Below are positions 51,260-60,635 of a stretch of DNA of 64,000 nt, in pieces. Source of the DNA: M3007 sp033764075. Lineage in GTDB: Bacteria; Bacteroidota; Bacteroidia; Chitinophagales; Saprospiraceae. The stretch is taken from the NCBI GenBank assembly GCA_033764075.1, contig JANRJH010000029.1, forward strand, positions 92,039 through 156,038, given 5' to 3'. The notes below the pieces were generated by a model. It was not told where the DNA came from, made no database searches, and saw only the letters and a list, made by a program, of their open reading frames with translations. The translations under genes and the position numbers were made by a program. Each line of letters begins with the position of its first letter. Position 1 is the first letter of the stretch.

Positions 51260-51267
51260 TATTTTTG
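51260..51267 (+). promoter_or_regulatory. -7 element at the start of the membrane NTPase-like gene
   Basis: TATTTTTG overlaps the first possible TTG start codon (51265-51267). If it is used, transcription would begin near 51274 and translation must start further down, for example at TTG 51289. Confidence 0.45.
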
Positions 51268-52938
51268 ACCCCAAAATCCCCCCTTCCCTTGGTTCACCTG
51301 ACAAATCGCACCCGAAAGTATTGGTTGGCTCTCCCCCTGGTTTTTCTGCTCCTGGGCCTGGGCCTGCGCAACCACCCTGACCCCCTGTGGGAACAAACCC
51401 GCCAATTGCTGCGCTCCCCCACCCTGCTCGTGGCCCATGCGGCCGATTCCCTGCAGCACCTGCACGCAGAAGTGCACGAGCTGTCGGCGCCCGTCAGGCC
51501 CGGCGACTCCAGCGCTTACCTCAACATCATGTTCGACTACACGCCGACCATGGAGTGGGACAAATTTGCTGCCGCAGCGCGCTACCTGAAAAAAAACCGG
51601 TTCATGGTCGTCTCCGGTGTCACCGGTGTCGGCTCCACCACCTTGTCGCTGCGGGTCGCGCGATTGTTCGCCCAAACCCCGGAACGCCTCCTGGAAATCC
51701 GCTGCGCACCGCACTTTGACCTGGAATACCACAAAAAATACATCGGCCGGGAGGACGTGGACGGCCGCTTCAACCCCGGCCTGCTCCTCAAATTCTGGGA
51801 AAAATGCCGGCGCGAGCCCAACAAACCTTTCGTCGCGGTCATCGATAACTTCGACAAAATCAACCCGGAAACTTTTTTTGGACCCGATATCTGGGAGGTC
51901 CTCAACGACCGGACAACCTCCGCCCAACTCGGCGGACAGGGCATCTCCATCCCGGAGAATTTTTACCTGATCTCCGTCACCCACCTCGGCCCTGGCGCCT
52001 ACATTGAGCTGAACGAGGAGCATTTCAAGCGCATTGGCCGGCTGTACATCATCGAGCCCAATGCCCGTGAACTATTGGCCAAACTAAACCAAAAAGCCGG
52101 CGATATCAACGCCAAACCACACCGAAACCGGGTCGATGAAAACAGGTTGGCAGCACTCCGGGATACCCAGCAGATGCTGCAGTTCCTTTACACCTTCCAA
52201 AAAGCAAACGAAACCATCGCCCGATTGTACTCCGAAGGCTACCAGCTCGGCCAGGGCAGCAACATCAGGGAGTACTTTCGCAAAGAAGATTACAAAGACC
52301 TGAAATCCGTGTATATCAACCACGTGAACGCCTTTCAACCTGCGCGCCCCATGTCTCCGGATGACTTCGACGACATCGACTACACCCTCAAGCACGCGGG
52401 TTTGCAGCCGGGCAGCAATTTTATCGCCCGCCAGATCCGGTTCCTGCAGGATACCGGGTACCTGGTGGAGATCAGCGTGGTGTCCGCCACCGCCCTGCTC
52501 ACCGCCCTGATCGGCTGGCTGGTCTTCCGCCGCCGAGAGCAACTCATCCGCCGCTACGGCGACCGGGTGCGCGAACTCTACCGGCAGTTCGAGGAACAAG
52601 AGATTAGCTCGGATGCCGCCGCAGCCGAGTTGGAAAACATCAAACGCGAGGTGGACGGGCTGGTGCTCACCCGAAAACTGAACTACACCGAAGGACTGTA
52701 CTTCCTCGCGTTCATCGAAGACAAGGTCAAAAGCATAGAACTGGCCAAAAACGTCACGTCCAACTTCCTGGAACTCTTCAATACCTTCATGGAAGACGGG
52801 TACCTCTCTGAAAACGAATACCAAAAGATTTGCAACTTCCTGAACAGCTTGCAACACAAACTACCGGACGCCGTATACTTGCAATTTTTGGATAAGGTCA
52901 ACGAAGCCTATCACGCCGGCGCCGCTGCGCGCAACTGA
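51265..52938 (+). CDS. Membrane protein with a degenerate P-loop domain, unknown function
   Basis: Up to 557 aa; no ATG start, with TTG at 51265 or 51289 the candidates. A transmembrane segment (WLALPLVFLLLGLGL) is followed by a domain of about 360 residues and a second transmembrane segment (VVSATALLTALIGWLVF) followed by RRREQLIRRYGDRVRE. The domain holds a Walker A-like VVSGVTGVGSTTLSLRVA in which the usual Lys is Ser, and a Walker B-like FVAVIDNFDKI. Charges flanking the membrane segments (NRTRK before, RRRE after) put both ends in the cytoplasm and the P-loop domain in the periplasm. The C-terminal about 130 residues are helical. No family recognised. Confidence 0.6.
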   Translation: MTPKSPLPLVHLTNRTRKYWLALPLVFLLLGLGLRNHPDPLWEQTRQLLRSPTLLVAHAADSLQHLHAEVHELSAPVRPGDSSAYLNIMFDYTPTMEWDKFAAAARYLKKNRFMVVSGVTGVGSTTLSLRVARLFAQTPERLLEIRCAPHFDLEYHKKYIGREDVDGRFNPGLLLKFWEKCRREPNKPFVAVIDNFDKINPETFFGPDIWEVLNDRTTSAQLGGQGISIPENFYLISVTHLGPGAYIELNEEHFKRIGRLYIIEPNARELLAKLNQKAGDINAKPHRNRVDENRLAALRDTQQMLQFLYTFQKANETIARLYSEGYQLGQGSNIREYFRKEDYKDLKSVYINHVNAFQPARPMSPDDFDDIDYTLKHAGLQPGSNFIARQIRFLQDTGYLVEISVVSATALLTALIGWLVFRRREQLIRRYGDRVRELYRQFEEQEISSDAAAAELENIKREVDGLVLTRKLNYTEGLYFLAFIEDKVKSIELAKNVTSNFLELFNTFMEDGYLSENEYQKICNFLNSLQHKLPDAVYLQFLDKVNEAYHAGAAARN

Positions 52939-52941
52939 ACC

Positions 52942-53628
52942 ATGCCCGTACTCCTCTCCGCCCACCCGTTTGAACAGGCCACGTTCGGCCTATGGCAAAT
53001 CGCCGAACCGGAGGACTTCTTCTTGGACCGCCTCCCGCTTGCCCGCGATGAGGAACGCGACCTGGCGCCCCTGAAGGGCATCCGACGCGCCGAATGGCTC
53101 GCCGGTCGCTACCTGCTCCACCTGCTGACCGGCGAAAACGAGCGGTTGCCCCTCGCCAAAACCGCTTTCGCCAAACCGTTTTTTCTCGACAAACCGGACC
53201 TCCGTTGTTCGCTCAGCCATTCGCACGGCATCGTCGGCGCCCTGTTGGCAACGGTAGACTGCGGCTGTGATGTCCAGGTTTTTGTCGATAAAATGCCGAA
53301 ACTGGCGCCTAAATTCATCAATTCGGAAGAATTCGCGTTTGTAAACACCTTCCCCGCCAAAGAGCAGTTCGAGCTCTTTCACGCCTTCTGGACCGCCAAG
53401 GAAAGCCTGTACAAAGCCTATGGCCTCCGCGAACTGGATTTCAGAAAACACATGCGTCTGGAGCACTTCCTGTGGCCTGCATTCCCGGCCGAAACCACCG
53501 GATGGATCGCCAAGGACGACTACCGGCAACCGTTCTCCCTGCTGCTCGAAAAACATACCTTGCCCGATGAACAGCACCTGATGACCGCCATCTGTTATCA
53601 ACCGGCGGGGGCTGTAGAAAACCCCTAA
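52942..53628 (+). CDS. 4'-phosphopantetheinyl transferase superfamily protein
   Basis: 228 aa, Sfp-type. CSLSHSHGIVGALLA, the metal-binding GCDVQVF and FHAFWTAKESLYKAYG (W-x-x-K-E-S-x-x-K) are the PPTase motifs. It transfers phosphopantetheine from CoA to carrier proteins in the cytoplasm. In Bacteroidota this is often the enzyme for fatty acid ACP. Starts 4 nt after the membrane NTPase-like gene and may be co-transcribed. Its 3' end overlaps that of the convergent DinB gene by 4 nt. Confidence 0.87.
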   Translation: MPVLLSAHPFEQATFGLWQIAEPEDFFLDRLPLARDEERDLAPLKGIRRAEWLAGRYLLHLLTGENERLPLAKTAFAKPFFLDKPDLRCSLSHSHGIVGALLATVDCGCDVQVFVDKMPKLAPKFINSEEFAFVNTFPAKEQFELFHAFWTAKESLYKAYGLRELDFRKHMRLEHFLWPAFPAETTGWIAKDDYRQPFSLLLEKHTLPDEQHLMTAICYQPAGAVENP

Positions 53629-54131
53629 TTTGACTGCCCCAGGCGCGCCTTGATCGTGGAAGGCGAAACGCCCAGGTGCTCATCGGTGGCGACCTCAGGG
53701 AAGTGCGCCTGCAGGCCAATCCGGATAATGGCCAGGTGGTGAATGGCGTGATCGTACACGAAAACCAGTTCACGCCCCAGCGTGCTGCCGTAGCACGGAC
53801 GGTGATCGGTGCCCAGTTCGGCATACACTTCCACCGTTTGTTCCTCGGAAGGCAAACCCTCCAGCAGACAGGCAAACGCCAGGAAGGCATCCGATGCAAG
53901 ACCAGGACTCGTTTCAAACAATGGATTGCGCCGACGCGCCGCATAGTCCACCCGGCCGGCGGTCAGCCCCTGCTCAAGACAATGAAAAAATTCCAGTATA
54001 TGCCGGAAATGCTGGCCCACGGTGCTGCCCCGGTATTCCGGAAGCGCCTTTTGGTAATCGTCGGCAGACAACTGCGACAATATTCCCCGAATTTGCTGTA
54101 CGACGAGTTGCAGGGCTTCAGATGCTTGCAT
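53625..54131 (-). CDS. DinB-family four-helix protein
   Basis: 168 aa. Conserved metal-site histidines are visible in TVGQHFRHILEFF and VYDHAIHHLAIIRIG, the typical spacing for the DinB/YfiT-like fold. Many members are thiol-dependent transferases using bacillithiol or similar thiols as cofactor, which is notable given bshC at the left end, but no direct link can be shown. Alone on the minus strand, divergent from the rRNA methyltransferase gene. Confidence 0.8.
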   Translation of the reverse strand: MQASEALQLVVQQIRGILSQLSADDYQKALPEYRGSTVGQHFRHILEFFHCLEQGLTAGRVDYAARRRNPLFETSPGLASDAFLAFACLLEGLPSEEQTVEVYAELGTDHRPCYGSTLGRELVFVYDHAIHHLAIIRIGLQAHFPEVATDEHLGVSPSTIKARLGQSN

Positions 54132-54265
54132 GAGGATGCAGATTTAAATGTATCCGGGCGATTGACTGGAAAAACGTCGCAAATGTAGGCCTTCTTTTCC
54201 GCTTTCCTGAAATTGTTGCCAAATTTGCCTTTAGTGTCCACCAGCGGACGTCCAACCCCTATTTT

Positions 54266-55648
54266 ATGCTCCCTACAGCGTTTATCCGGCAAATGCGTTT
54301 GCGCCTGGGCGACAGCGACTACGATGCCTTCGAAGCCGCCCTGGCGCAAACGCCTCCGGTCAGCATCCGGTTTAACCCGGATAAACCGGCCACCGGGCAA
54401 TTGCCGCTCACCCAGGCGCCGGTGCCCTGGCATCCGCAAGGCTTTTACCTCGCCGAACGCCCGGCTTTCACCCTGGACCCGCTGATCCATGCGGGCGCTT
54501 ATTACGTGCAGGAGGCGTCCTCCATGTTTGTGCACTACGCCCTGGAGCAAATATACCCGGGCGACAAACCCATGCGAACGCTCGACCTGTGCGCGGCCCC
54601 TGGCGGAAAAAGCACGTTGCTGGCCGCCTTTCTGCCCAAGGAAAGCCTCCTGGTCGCCAATGAGGTGATCCGCCAACGCGTAAAGGTGCTGCGCGAAAAC
54701 ATGGAAAAATGGGGCCCGGTGAACATCGCCGTCACCAGCGCCGATCCGGACGAGTTCGTGCCGCTCGCCGGCTGGTTCGATCTGGTGCTCGTTGACGCGC
54801 CCTGCAGCGGGGAAGGGCTCTTCCGGAAAGACCCCGCCGCCGTCCGCGAATGGTCGCCCGACCACGTGGAGTTCTGCTACGGTCGACAACGGCGCATCCT
54901 CAACGCCGCCATCCAAACACTCCGCCCCGGCGGCGTGCTCCTGTACTGCACCTGCACCTACAACCCTTGGGAAAACGACGGCATTGTGCAATGGATGCTC
55001 GATACCCAGCCCATGGAACGCATCGAACTGAATCCGCCCGCCGAATGGGGGGTGCTCACCTCCGACGCCGGACACCACTTCTACCCACACCGGGTGAAAG
55101 GCGAAGGCTTCTTCCTGTCTGCCCTGCGCAAGAAAGAGGGCAAAGCGCCCAAACAAGCCAGACAAGCGGGCTTCAAAAACCTGAAAGCCCTTCCCCGTGC
55201 CCTTCGGGCCGACACCTACCCATGGGTGAACGCCGAAACAGAACCCGCCTTCTGGCAAATTCCCAACGGCGAAATCCTGTTCTTTCCCGAACACCTCGAA
55301 CCCGACCTGATGCTGCTCGACAAACACCTTAAAGCCCGGTGGTTCGGCACCCTGCTCGGTGAATACAAGGGGAAAAGCCTCATTCCTGCCCACGCACTCG
55401 CCATGAGTACCAGCGTTCAACCCCAACTGCCCTCCGTCGCGTTCGACAAGGAACAGGCACTGCTCTACCTCAAAAAGGAAAGCCCCGCGCTGCCCCCCAA
55501 CACCCCGCAAGGCTGGGTCGTGGCCCGGTACGCCGGACTCAACCTCGGCTGGATGAAGGTAATGCCCAACCGGTTAAACAACTACCTGCCCCAGGAACGC
55601 CGCATACGGATGAACTTGCCGTTGATGTCGGATATTGACGAGCCATAA
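54266..55648 (+). CDS. RsmF-like rRNA cytosine-C5 methyltransferase
   Basis: 460 aa NOL1/NOP2/Sun-family enzyme. SAM site TLDLCAAPGGKSTLLAAFL, catalytic DAPCSGEGLFRKDP, and second Cys LYCTCTYNPWEND. The C-terminal half (NLKALPRALRADTYPW onward) resembles the PUA-like extension of RsmF. Methylates cytosine in rRNA (position inferred from family only). The length is close to RsmF and the gene stands alone between two opposite-strand genes. Confidence 0.87.
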   Translation: MLPTAFIRQMRLRLGDSDYDAFEAALAQTPPVSIRFNPDKPATGQLPLTQAPVPWHPQGFYLAERPAFTLDPLIHAGAYYVQEASSMFVHYALEQIYPGDKPMRTLDLCAAPGGKSTLLAAFLPKESLLVANEVIRQRVKVLRENMEKWGPVNIAVTSADPDEFVPLAGWFDLVLVDAPCSGEGLFRKDPAAVREWSPDHVEFCYGRQRRILNAAIQTLRPGGVLLYCTCTYNPWENDGIVQWMLDTQPMERIELNPPAEWGVLTSDAGHHFYPHRVKGEGFFLSALRKKEGKAPKQARQAGFKNLKALPRALRADTYPWVNAETEPAFWQIPNGEILFFPEHLEPDLMLLDKHLKARWFGTLLGEYKGKSLIPAHALAMSTSVQPQLPSVAFDKEQALLYLKKESPALPPNTPQGWVVARYAGLNLGWMKVMPNRLNNYLPQERRIRMNLPLMSDIDEP

Positions 55649-55689
55649 TGGACCGTTAATACTTTTCGATGCAGCCCCCCATTCCCCGC

Positions 55690-57588
55690 CTAGGGCCGGC
55701 CAACAACCAGGCGGCCAACGGCCAACACATCGCCGCGCAACAACGACCACGTGTATGTACCGGCAGGCCATTGCCCTGTCTGTAGGCGGGTAACCTCCTC
55801 GTCCGGCGCCAACACCCGATCGAACACCACACGCCCCAGCGGGTCGGCGATGCGCATCCGTCCGCCGCCTGGGCCATGCGTGATCGTTAACACATCACCT
55901 GCCGGATTGGGGAACAATACCACACCCGACTCCTTGCGCGCAACATTGCGCCGCACCTCGGTATCCGGCGCCAACTCGTCCAGAAACACCGGCTCCAGTG
56001 CAAAGGTATGCATGTCCGGCGTGTACAATTCCGGAGCGAGTTTGTACCCAAAGGCCAAAACATCGGGCAGATAAACATCGCTGATTGCCCTGACGCGGAA
56101 CGATAAAATGGTCGATCCGGCCTCAACCGGTTCACCTGTAACCACATCGGAAGGCATGTAAGCCATCAAAACACCGGTTGCTGTTTCGCGGAACAGCAGG
56201 GTGTCCCCAAAGTCCGCCAACGCACTCGACAACCCGCCCGACACCCATTGCAAAGCGGAGGGCGCCTTGATCGCGATGCCCATCTGGATGCCCGAAAGCC
56301 GCACCGATTCGCGCAAACGAACCCGAACGGTGGCCTCGTCGCCGGCCTTGAGGTTCAACGGCCCTGCCACCTCCAGCACCTTGACCGGCCATGCCGGTGT
56401 CGGAACGAGGGCAGAGCAGTCGACATCGCCCGTTTTAATGGTTACAAAAAAGACGGTGTCGGCTTGCGGATCAATAAAACATCCTTGTTCCGGTATGCTC
56501 GTTAAAAACGGGTTGGTGGGGTTCGGAAAAACAAACTGCCCGTCCACCAGACGCCAGTTGAGACTGTTGGGCCACTCGGTCAGCCGCCCGGTCAGCATCC
56601 GAAGCATTGTCACGATGTCAGCTGTATTCAGGCTACCGCTTTTGTTCACGTCGGCGGCAATCTGTTTGTAAGGCCCGCCCAGCGGTTCAATGCCCAGAAT
56701 ATGCCGGTACGTGGCCAACACGTCAAAAAGGGAAACGCCCTGGCGAATGGCATCAATCAACGGATCGTCGTCGGGAGGAGAAGGCATCATGCATATTTCC
56801 GTACCGGGTGGAAGCACTGCACCGGGCACCATCAGCGTGGTGCATCCCCCATCGTCCGAAAGAGCATAAGCCGTGCCGGCTGGGACGCTCACGGCATACT
56901 GAACGTTGTTAAGCGGCACCCCGTCGGGCGTGGCGACACAGGTGGTGATGGTCAGCGCGCCGCCATACCGGATGTCGAGCGTATACTGCAACACATCGAA
57001 AGACGGCCCTGCATCAATCCGCCACGCCACCCGGTGCACACCATACGGCAGCAGCAAAGGCACGCGCTGGACGCCACTGCCGTCTGCCAGTTCCAGCCAC
57101 AAGGTGTACACCAGGGTGTCACCCTGCTGGACGCCGACCGGCAGCAGCCGGCTTGTGCGGTCTGCACCGACGTATCCCGGATGGTACAGCACGGAATCGG
57201 CCGGGCGGTTGAACAGCGTCGACCGGTTGTTCAAGGGCCAAAAACCGGCCGCCATCGTCTGGCCGGTTTGCCAGACGGACTCCGGGGCGCCGTCGCCGTC
57301 CAGGTCCAGGTGAACGGTGGCCGACACCTGTTGCCCGCCCGTGCACCATGTGGCGCTCCGGCGAAGCGCCACGGCCGTTGGTTGTACCGTTGCCTCCGCC
57401 AGATCAGTTGCCCCCGAGAATGGATCAAACAACCGTGGGTCGCGCCACAGCGCCGGGTCGTTATCCGAATCGTCGGAAACCACTACCGGGGCGTCGCTGG
57501 TCAGCCATTGGACACATTGGGCACTCACCCCGGCCATCGCGGGCGCCAAAGCCATAAAGAACAAAATCAGGTATTTGTTTCGGTTCAT
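55690..57588 (-). CDS. Secreted protein with dockerin repeat and T9SS sorting domain
   Basis: 632 aa. Signal peptide (YLILFFMALAPAMAGVSAQ), an N-terminal region rich in beta strands with DLDGDGAPESVWQTG, a dockerin-like calcium-binding segment AADVNKSGSLNTADIVTMLR near residue 320, a cohesin-like beta-sandwich (about 410-530: LKAGDEATVRVRLRESVRLS), and a C-terminal T9SS domain (VVLFPNPAGDVLTITHGPGG to AVGRLVVGRP). Dockerin plus T9SS is frequent in Saprospiria-type surface proteins and does not imply a cellulosome. Function unknown. Preceded by a long AT-rich intergenic region. Confidence 0.78.
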   Translation of the reverse strand: MNRNKYLILFFMALAPAMAGVSAQCVQWLTSDAPVVVSDDSDNDPALWRDPRLFDPFSGATDLAEATVQPTAVALRRSATWCTGGQQVSATVHLDLDGDGAPESVWQTGQTMAAGFWPLNNRSTLFNRPADSVLYHPGYVGADRTSRLLPVGVQQGDTLVYTLWLELADGSGVQRVPLLLPYGVHRVAWRIDAGPSFDVLQYTLDIRYGGALTITTCVATPDGVPLNNVQYAVSVPAGTAYALSDDGGCTTLMVPGAVLPPGTEICMMPSPPDDDPLIDAIRQGVSLFDVLATYRHILGIEPLGGPYKQIAADVNKSGSLNTADIVTMLRMLTGRLTEWPNSLNWRLVDGQFVFPNPTNPFLTSIPEQGCFIDPQADTVFFVTIKTGDVDCSALVPTPAWPVKVLEVAGPLNLKAGDEATVRVRLRESVRLSGIQMGIAIKAPSALQWVSGGLSSALADFGDTLLFRETATGVLMAYMPSDVVTGEPVEAGSTILSFRVRAISDVYLPDVLAFGYKLAPELYTPDMHTFALEPVFLDELAPDTEVRRNVARKESGVVLFPNPAGDVLTITHGPGGGRMRIADPLGRVVFDRVLAPDEEVTRLQTGQWPAGTYTWSLLRGDVLAVGRLVVGRP

Positions 57589-57725
57589 TTTTGGGAAGTT
57601 AAATGTTATAAAATTTGTTCAAAATTAACTACAATTGATTAAAATCAAAAGTCGCACATCCGGCAAAATATATTAATAAACCAATTTTGGTTAAAAAATA
57701 GTTAAACAATCAAACAATAGATACA

Positions 57726-57752
57726 TTGCATAGTTATAATAGCATAACTTTC
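57726..57752 (+). promoter_or_regulatory. Candidate promoter of the prohibitin gene
   Basis: TTG at 57726-57728, a 16-nt spacer and TAACTTTC (one mismatch to TAnnTTTG) at 57745-57752; ATG at 57770. The surrounding 57589-57769 is strongly AT-rich and holds no gene. Confidence 0.4.
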
Positions 57753-57769
57753 ACAAAAGGGAAATTATT

Positions 57770-58573
57770 ATGAAAAACCGGCTCTTTTTGCTCATATTTT
57801 TGCTGCCCCTGTTCGGCCTCCTTTCCTGCACCGTAGTACGCGAGGGGCAGGCCGGCGTCAAACGCAGGTTTGGCACATACAACGACAAGCCTTACACCAG
57901 CGGATTGAAATTCTTCAACCCGTTCACCTCGTCCATCGTCAAGGTATCGACGCAAACCGAAAACCTGGAGGTGCAGGTGGATATCCCGTCGAAAGAAGGT
58001 TTGACCATCCGTTCAGACGTATCCATTCTGTATCACCTCAAGCTCAAAGAAACGCCGAATGTGCTGCGCAACATAGGCGTGGATTACGAATCAACCGTGA
58101 TTTTGCCCGTTTTCCGATCTGCTATGGCCGACGTGTCTTCCCGCTACTACGCCAAGGACATGCACTCCGGGCAAAGTCGGGCAGACATTGAAAACGCCAT
58201 ACGCGACCTGATGACCGAGCGCATGGGCGACAAGGGCATCGTCATCGAAAATGTTCTGCTCAAAAGCATCCAGTTGCCGCGCAGCCTGGCGGCCGCCATT
58301 GAGCAAAAACTGGAAGCGGAACAACTGGCCCTACGCATGGAGTTTGTGCTGCAACAAGAGAAACAGGAGGCCCAGCGCAAACGACTGCAGGCCGAGGGGG
58401 TGCGCGACGCGAATGCCATCATCAACGAGGGGCTCTCGCCGGCCATTCTTCAGTACAAATCCATTGAGGCTTGGATGCAGCTATCCCAGTCGCCAAATAC
58501 CAAGATACTGGTCGGCGGCAGCGGCGGGCAGATACCCATGGTGATCACGCCCGCCGACATGAAGCCCGATTAG
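57770..58573 (+). CDS. Prohibitin-like SPFH/band-7 lipoprotein
   Basis: 267 aa. N-terminal lipoprotein-like signal ending LFGLLSC, then an SPFH domain (REGQAGVKRRFGTYN, SGLKFFNPFTSSIVKVST, VSILYHLKLKETPNVLR), a helical region LAAAIEQKLEAEQLALRME and a C-terminal ILVGGSGGQIPMV. Prohibitins form ring-shaped membrane assemblies and modulate proteases such as FtsH; the lipobox suggests periplasmic anchoring instead of a cytoplasmic face. No FtsH or NfeD gene is adjacent. Ends before a good terminator. Confidence 0.85.
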   Translation: MKNRLFLLIFLLPLFGLLSCTVVREGQAGVKRRFGTYNDKPYTSGLKFFNPFTSSIVKVSTQTENLEVQVDIPSKEGLTIRSDVSILYHLKLKETPNVLRNIGVDYESTVILPVFRSAMADVSSRYYAKDMHSGQSRADIENAIRDLMTERMGDKGIVIENVLLKSIQLPRSLAAAIEQKLEAEQLALRMEFVLQQEKQEAQRKRLQAEGVRDANAIINEGLSPAILQYKSIEAWMQLSQSPNTKILVGGSGGQIPMVITPADMKPD

Positions 58574-58646
58574 CGAAAAACGGATTCTCTTAGTTGAGCG
58601 TTCCATCCCAAGCAGCGTTCAACTGGAAGAAGGTTTTGTAAACAAT

Positions 58647-58686
58647 ACGCCCGGCCGTTGCAAGAACGTGCCGGGCGTTGCTTTTC
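58647..58686. terminator. Terminator between prohibitin and sucD
   Basis: ACGCCCGGC (58647-58655) pairs with GCCGGGCGT (58670-58678), followed by TGCTTTTCT on the + strand. It lies between two convergent genes and probably ends prohibitin transcription. Confidence 0.7.
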
Positions 58687-58714
58687 TAAACGGAGTTGGT
58701 GCATACGGTAAACC

Positions 58715-59593
58715 TTACCTGCCGCCGAACACTTCCTTTACTGTTTTACCGATGAGAGCGGGGCTGTGCACTACGGTGATGCCGTTTTCGCTCATGATGC
58801 GCATTTTGGCCTCTGCGGTGTCGTCGGCGCCGCCGACAATGGCGCCCGCGTGTCCCATTTTTCGGCCTTTGGGGGCTGTTTGGCCGGCGATAAAGCCGAT
58901 CACCGGTTTTTTGTTGCCGGTTTCGCGTATCCATCGGGCGGCGTCGGCCTCCAGGTTGCCGCCAATCTCACCGATCATGACGATGGCTTCTGTTTCCGGG
59001 TCGTTCATAAAGAGTTCGACGGCCTCTTTGGTGGTGGTACCGATGATCGGGTCGCCGCCGATACCAATGGCGGTGGTGATGCCCAGGCCTTGTTTGACGA
59101 TCTGGTCGGCCGCCTCATATGTCAGGGTGCCCGACTTGGAAACCAGGCCAATGGGTCCGCGTTTGAAGACAAACCCGGGCATGATGCCCACTTTAGCTTC
59201 TCCGGGTGTAATCACCCCCGGGCAGTTGGGGCCGATGAGCGTGCAGTTGCGCTGGTCCACAAAGGCTTTTGCGCGCACCATATCCTGCACGGGGATGCCT
59301 TCCGTGATGGCCACGATGACTTTAATGCCCGACGCGGCAGCTTCGATAATGGCGTCGGCAGCAAAAGCCGGCGGCACAAAAATGATGGTGGTGTCGGCGC
59401 CGGCGCCGCGCACGGCTTCTTCAACGGTGTTGAAAACCGGACGATCAAGGTGGGTTTGGCCGCCTTTGCCGGGCGTCACACCGCCCACTACATTGGTGCC
59501 GTATTCGATCATTTGTTCGGCATGGAAGGAACCTTCTTTACCGGTAAAACCCTGGACAATGATCCGGGAATTTTTGTGGACTAAAACTGCCAT
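58715..59593 (-). CDS. sucD: Succinate--CoA ligase, ADP-forming, subunit alpha
   Basis: 292 aa. CoA-binding NSRIIVQGFTGKEGSFHAEQ, GPNCPGVITPGEAKVGIMPG, and the phosphohistidine segment RKMGHAGAIVGG near the C-terminus. It forms succinate and ATP from succinyl-CoA in the TCA cycle together with SucC, which is not in this window. It starts 7 nt after the DivIC-like gene and so shares a transcript with it. Confidence 0.95.
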   Translation of the reverse strand: MAVLVHKNSRIIVQGFTGKEGSFHAEQMIEYGTNVVGGVTPGKGGQTHLDRPVFNTVEEAVRGAGADTTIIFVPPAFAADAIIEAAASGIKVIVAITEGIPVQDMVRAKAFVDQRNCTLIGPNCPGVITPGEAKVGIMPGFVFKRGPIGLVSKSGTLTYEAADQIVKQGLGITTAIGIGGDPIIGTTTKEAVELFMNDPETEAIVMIGEIGGNLEADAARWIRETGNKKPVIGFIAGQTAPKGRKMGHAGAIVGGADDTAEAKMRIMSENGITVVHSPALIGKTVKEVFGGR

Positions 59594-59599
59594 TGGTGT

Positions 59600-59914
59600 T
59601 TATTTGTTGTCTTCAATGATGTATACGTCCTCATCCGAACGTTTCATGTAGTAATTCTCCCGCGCGTACTTTTCTTTGGTCAGCTCAAAATCCTCTGCTT
59701 CCGCCTTGGCCGCCTCGATCTGTTGCTGGTAAAATACCTTGTCCGCTTCCAGTCGCTGCTTACCACGCCACAGGCGCCATTGGGTGAGTGCATTGTGGCG
59801 GTCGATGATCAGCATGATGAACAAAAAGACCACAGCCGTGAGGATGTAGCGGTTTTGAAGCCTTTCAGGCAACAAGTTCCACAATGCTTTCCACGGGTTA
59901 CTGGGCAGGTACAT
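59600..59914 (-). CDS. FtsB/DivIC-family septum formation protein
   Basis: 104 aa. A single transmembrane segment (ILTAVVFLFIMLIID) followed by a coiled coil (QRLEADKVFYQQQIEAAKAE) and FELTKEKYARENYYMKRSDE, the classic FtsB/DivIC layout (short cytoplasmic N-terminus, one membrane span, periplasmic coiled coil). It joins FtsL and FtsQ/DivIB in the divisome. Located between adk and sucD on the same strand. Confidence 0.85.
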   Translation of the reverse strand: MYLPSNPWKALWNLLPERLQNRYILTAVVFLFIMLIIDRHNALTQWRLWRGKQRLEADKVFYQQQIEAAKAEAEDFELTKEKYARENYYMKRSDEDVYIIEDNK

Positions 59915-59972
59915 GGTGTGGCAGATTGATGGGCCAAATGTACTGTGTTTTTGCCGAACGGCAACCTACAAA

Positions 59973-60548
59973 CTATAAAAGCGGATCGATACAGTCGAAC
60001 AACCGGCCGGAGATGTCGTCGATCTCTCCGATGCCGTTAATGGAGTGGCTCACGCCTTTTTCTGCGTAGTAGTCGAAAACCGGTGTAGTTTCGCTTTTGT
60101 ACACGGTAATGCGGTTTCGAATGATGCTGTCGTCGTTGTCGTCGGCCCGTCCGGAAGTTTCACCGCGGAGTTTGATGCGCGACACGATTTCCTCATCGTC
60201 GACCTGGAGGGCAAGCAAGGCATTCACCCTTGCTTTTTTTTCTGCCAGCAGATCGTCGAGTGCCTGTGCCTGCGGAATGGTACGGGGAAATCCGTCGAAG
60301 ATAAATCCCCGTGCACCCGGATGAGCCTCCACCTTGTTGCGCAACATGCCGATCGTCACCGCGTCCGGAACCAGTTCTCCCCGGGCAATGTAGGATTTGG
60401 CTTCCAGCCCCAGCGGTGTGTTGTTACTCATTTCGAAGCGAAACAGATCCCCGGTGCTGATGTGTACCAAACCATATTTTTCAATTAGAATGGCTGCTTG
60501 TGTGCCTTTTCCCGAACCGGGGGGGCCAAATAAGATCAGGTTAATCAT
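59973..60548 (-). CDS. adk: Adenylate kinase
   Basis: 191 aa short-form adenylate kinase. P-loop LILFGPPGSGKGTQ, FDGFPRTIPQAQALDD and SGRADDNDDSIIRNRITVY; no zinc LID. Interconverts ATP + AMP and 2 ADP. The start at 60548 (MINLILFG) is fixed by the P-loop; the frame extends 18 codons upstream without homology. First of the adk-ftsB-like-sucD group. An imperfect TAACTTTA element (minus strand, about 60608-60615) lies upstream. Confidence 0.95.
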   Translation of the reverse strand: MINLILFGPPGSGKGTQAAILIEKYGLVHISTGDLFRFEMSNNTPLGLEAKSYIARGELVPDAVTIGMLRNKVEAHPGARGFIFDGFPRTIPQAQALDDLLAEKKARVNALLALQVDDEEIVSRIKLRGETSGRADDNDDSIIRNRITVYKSETTPVFDYYAEKGVSHSINGIGEIDDISGRLFDCIDPLL

Positions 60549-60635
60549 GTAAGGTTGTGAGATATGCCAAAAACTACCTTTTTTCGAGAAACAATTATCC
60601 ACCGGTAAAGTTAAGGGATCGTACCTAAACCGACA

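Noticed and set aside
55690..57588. Cellulosome-type scaffoldin/dockerin system
   Set aside because: Only one dockerin-like segment is present, followed by a T9SS tail; such segments are common in Saprospiria surface proteins without cellulosomes.
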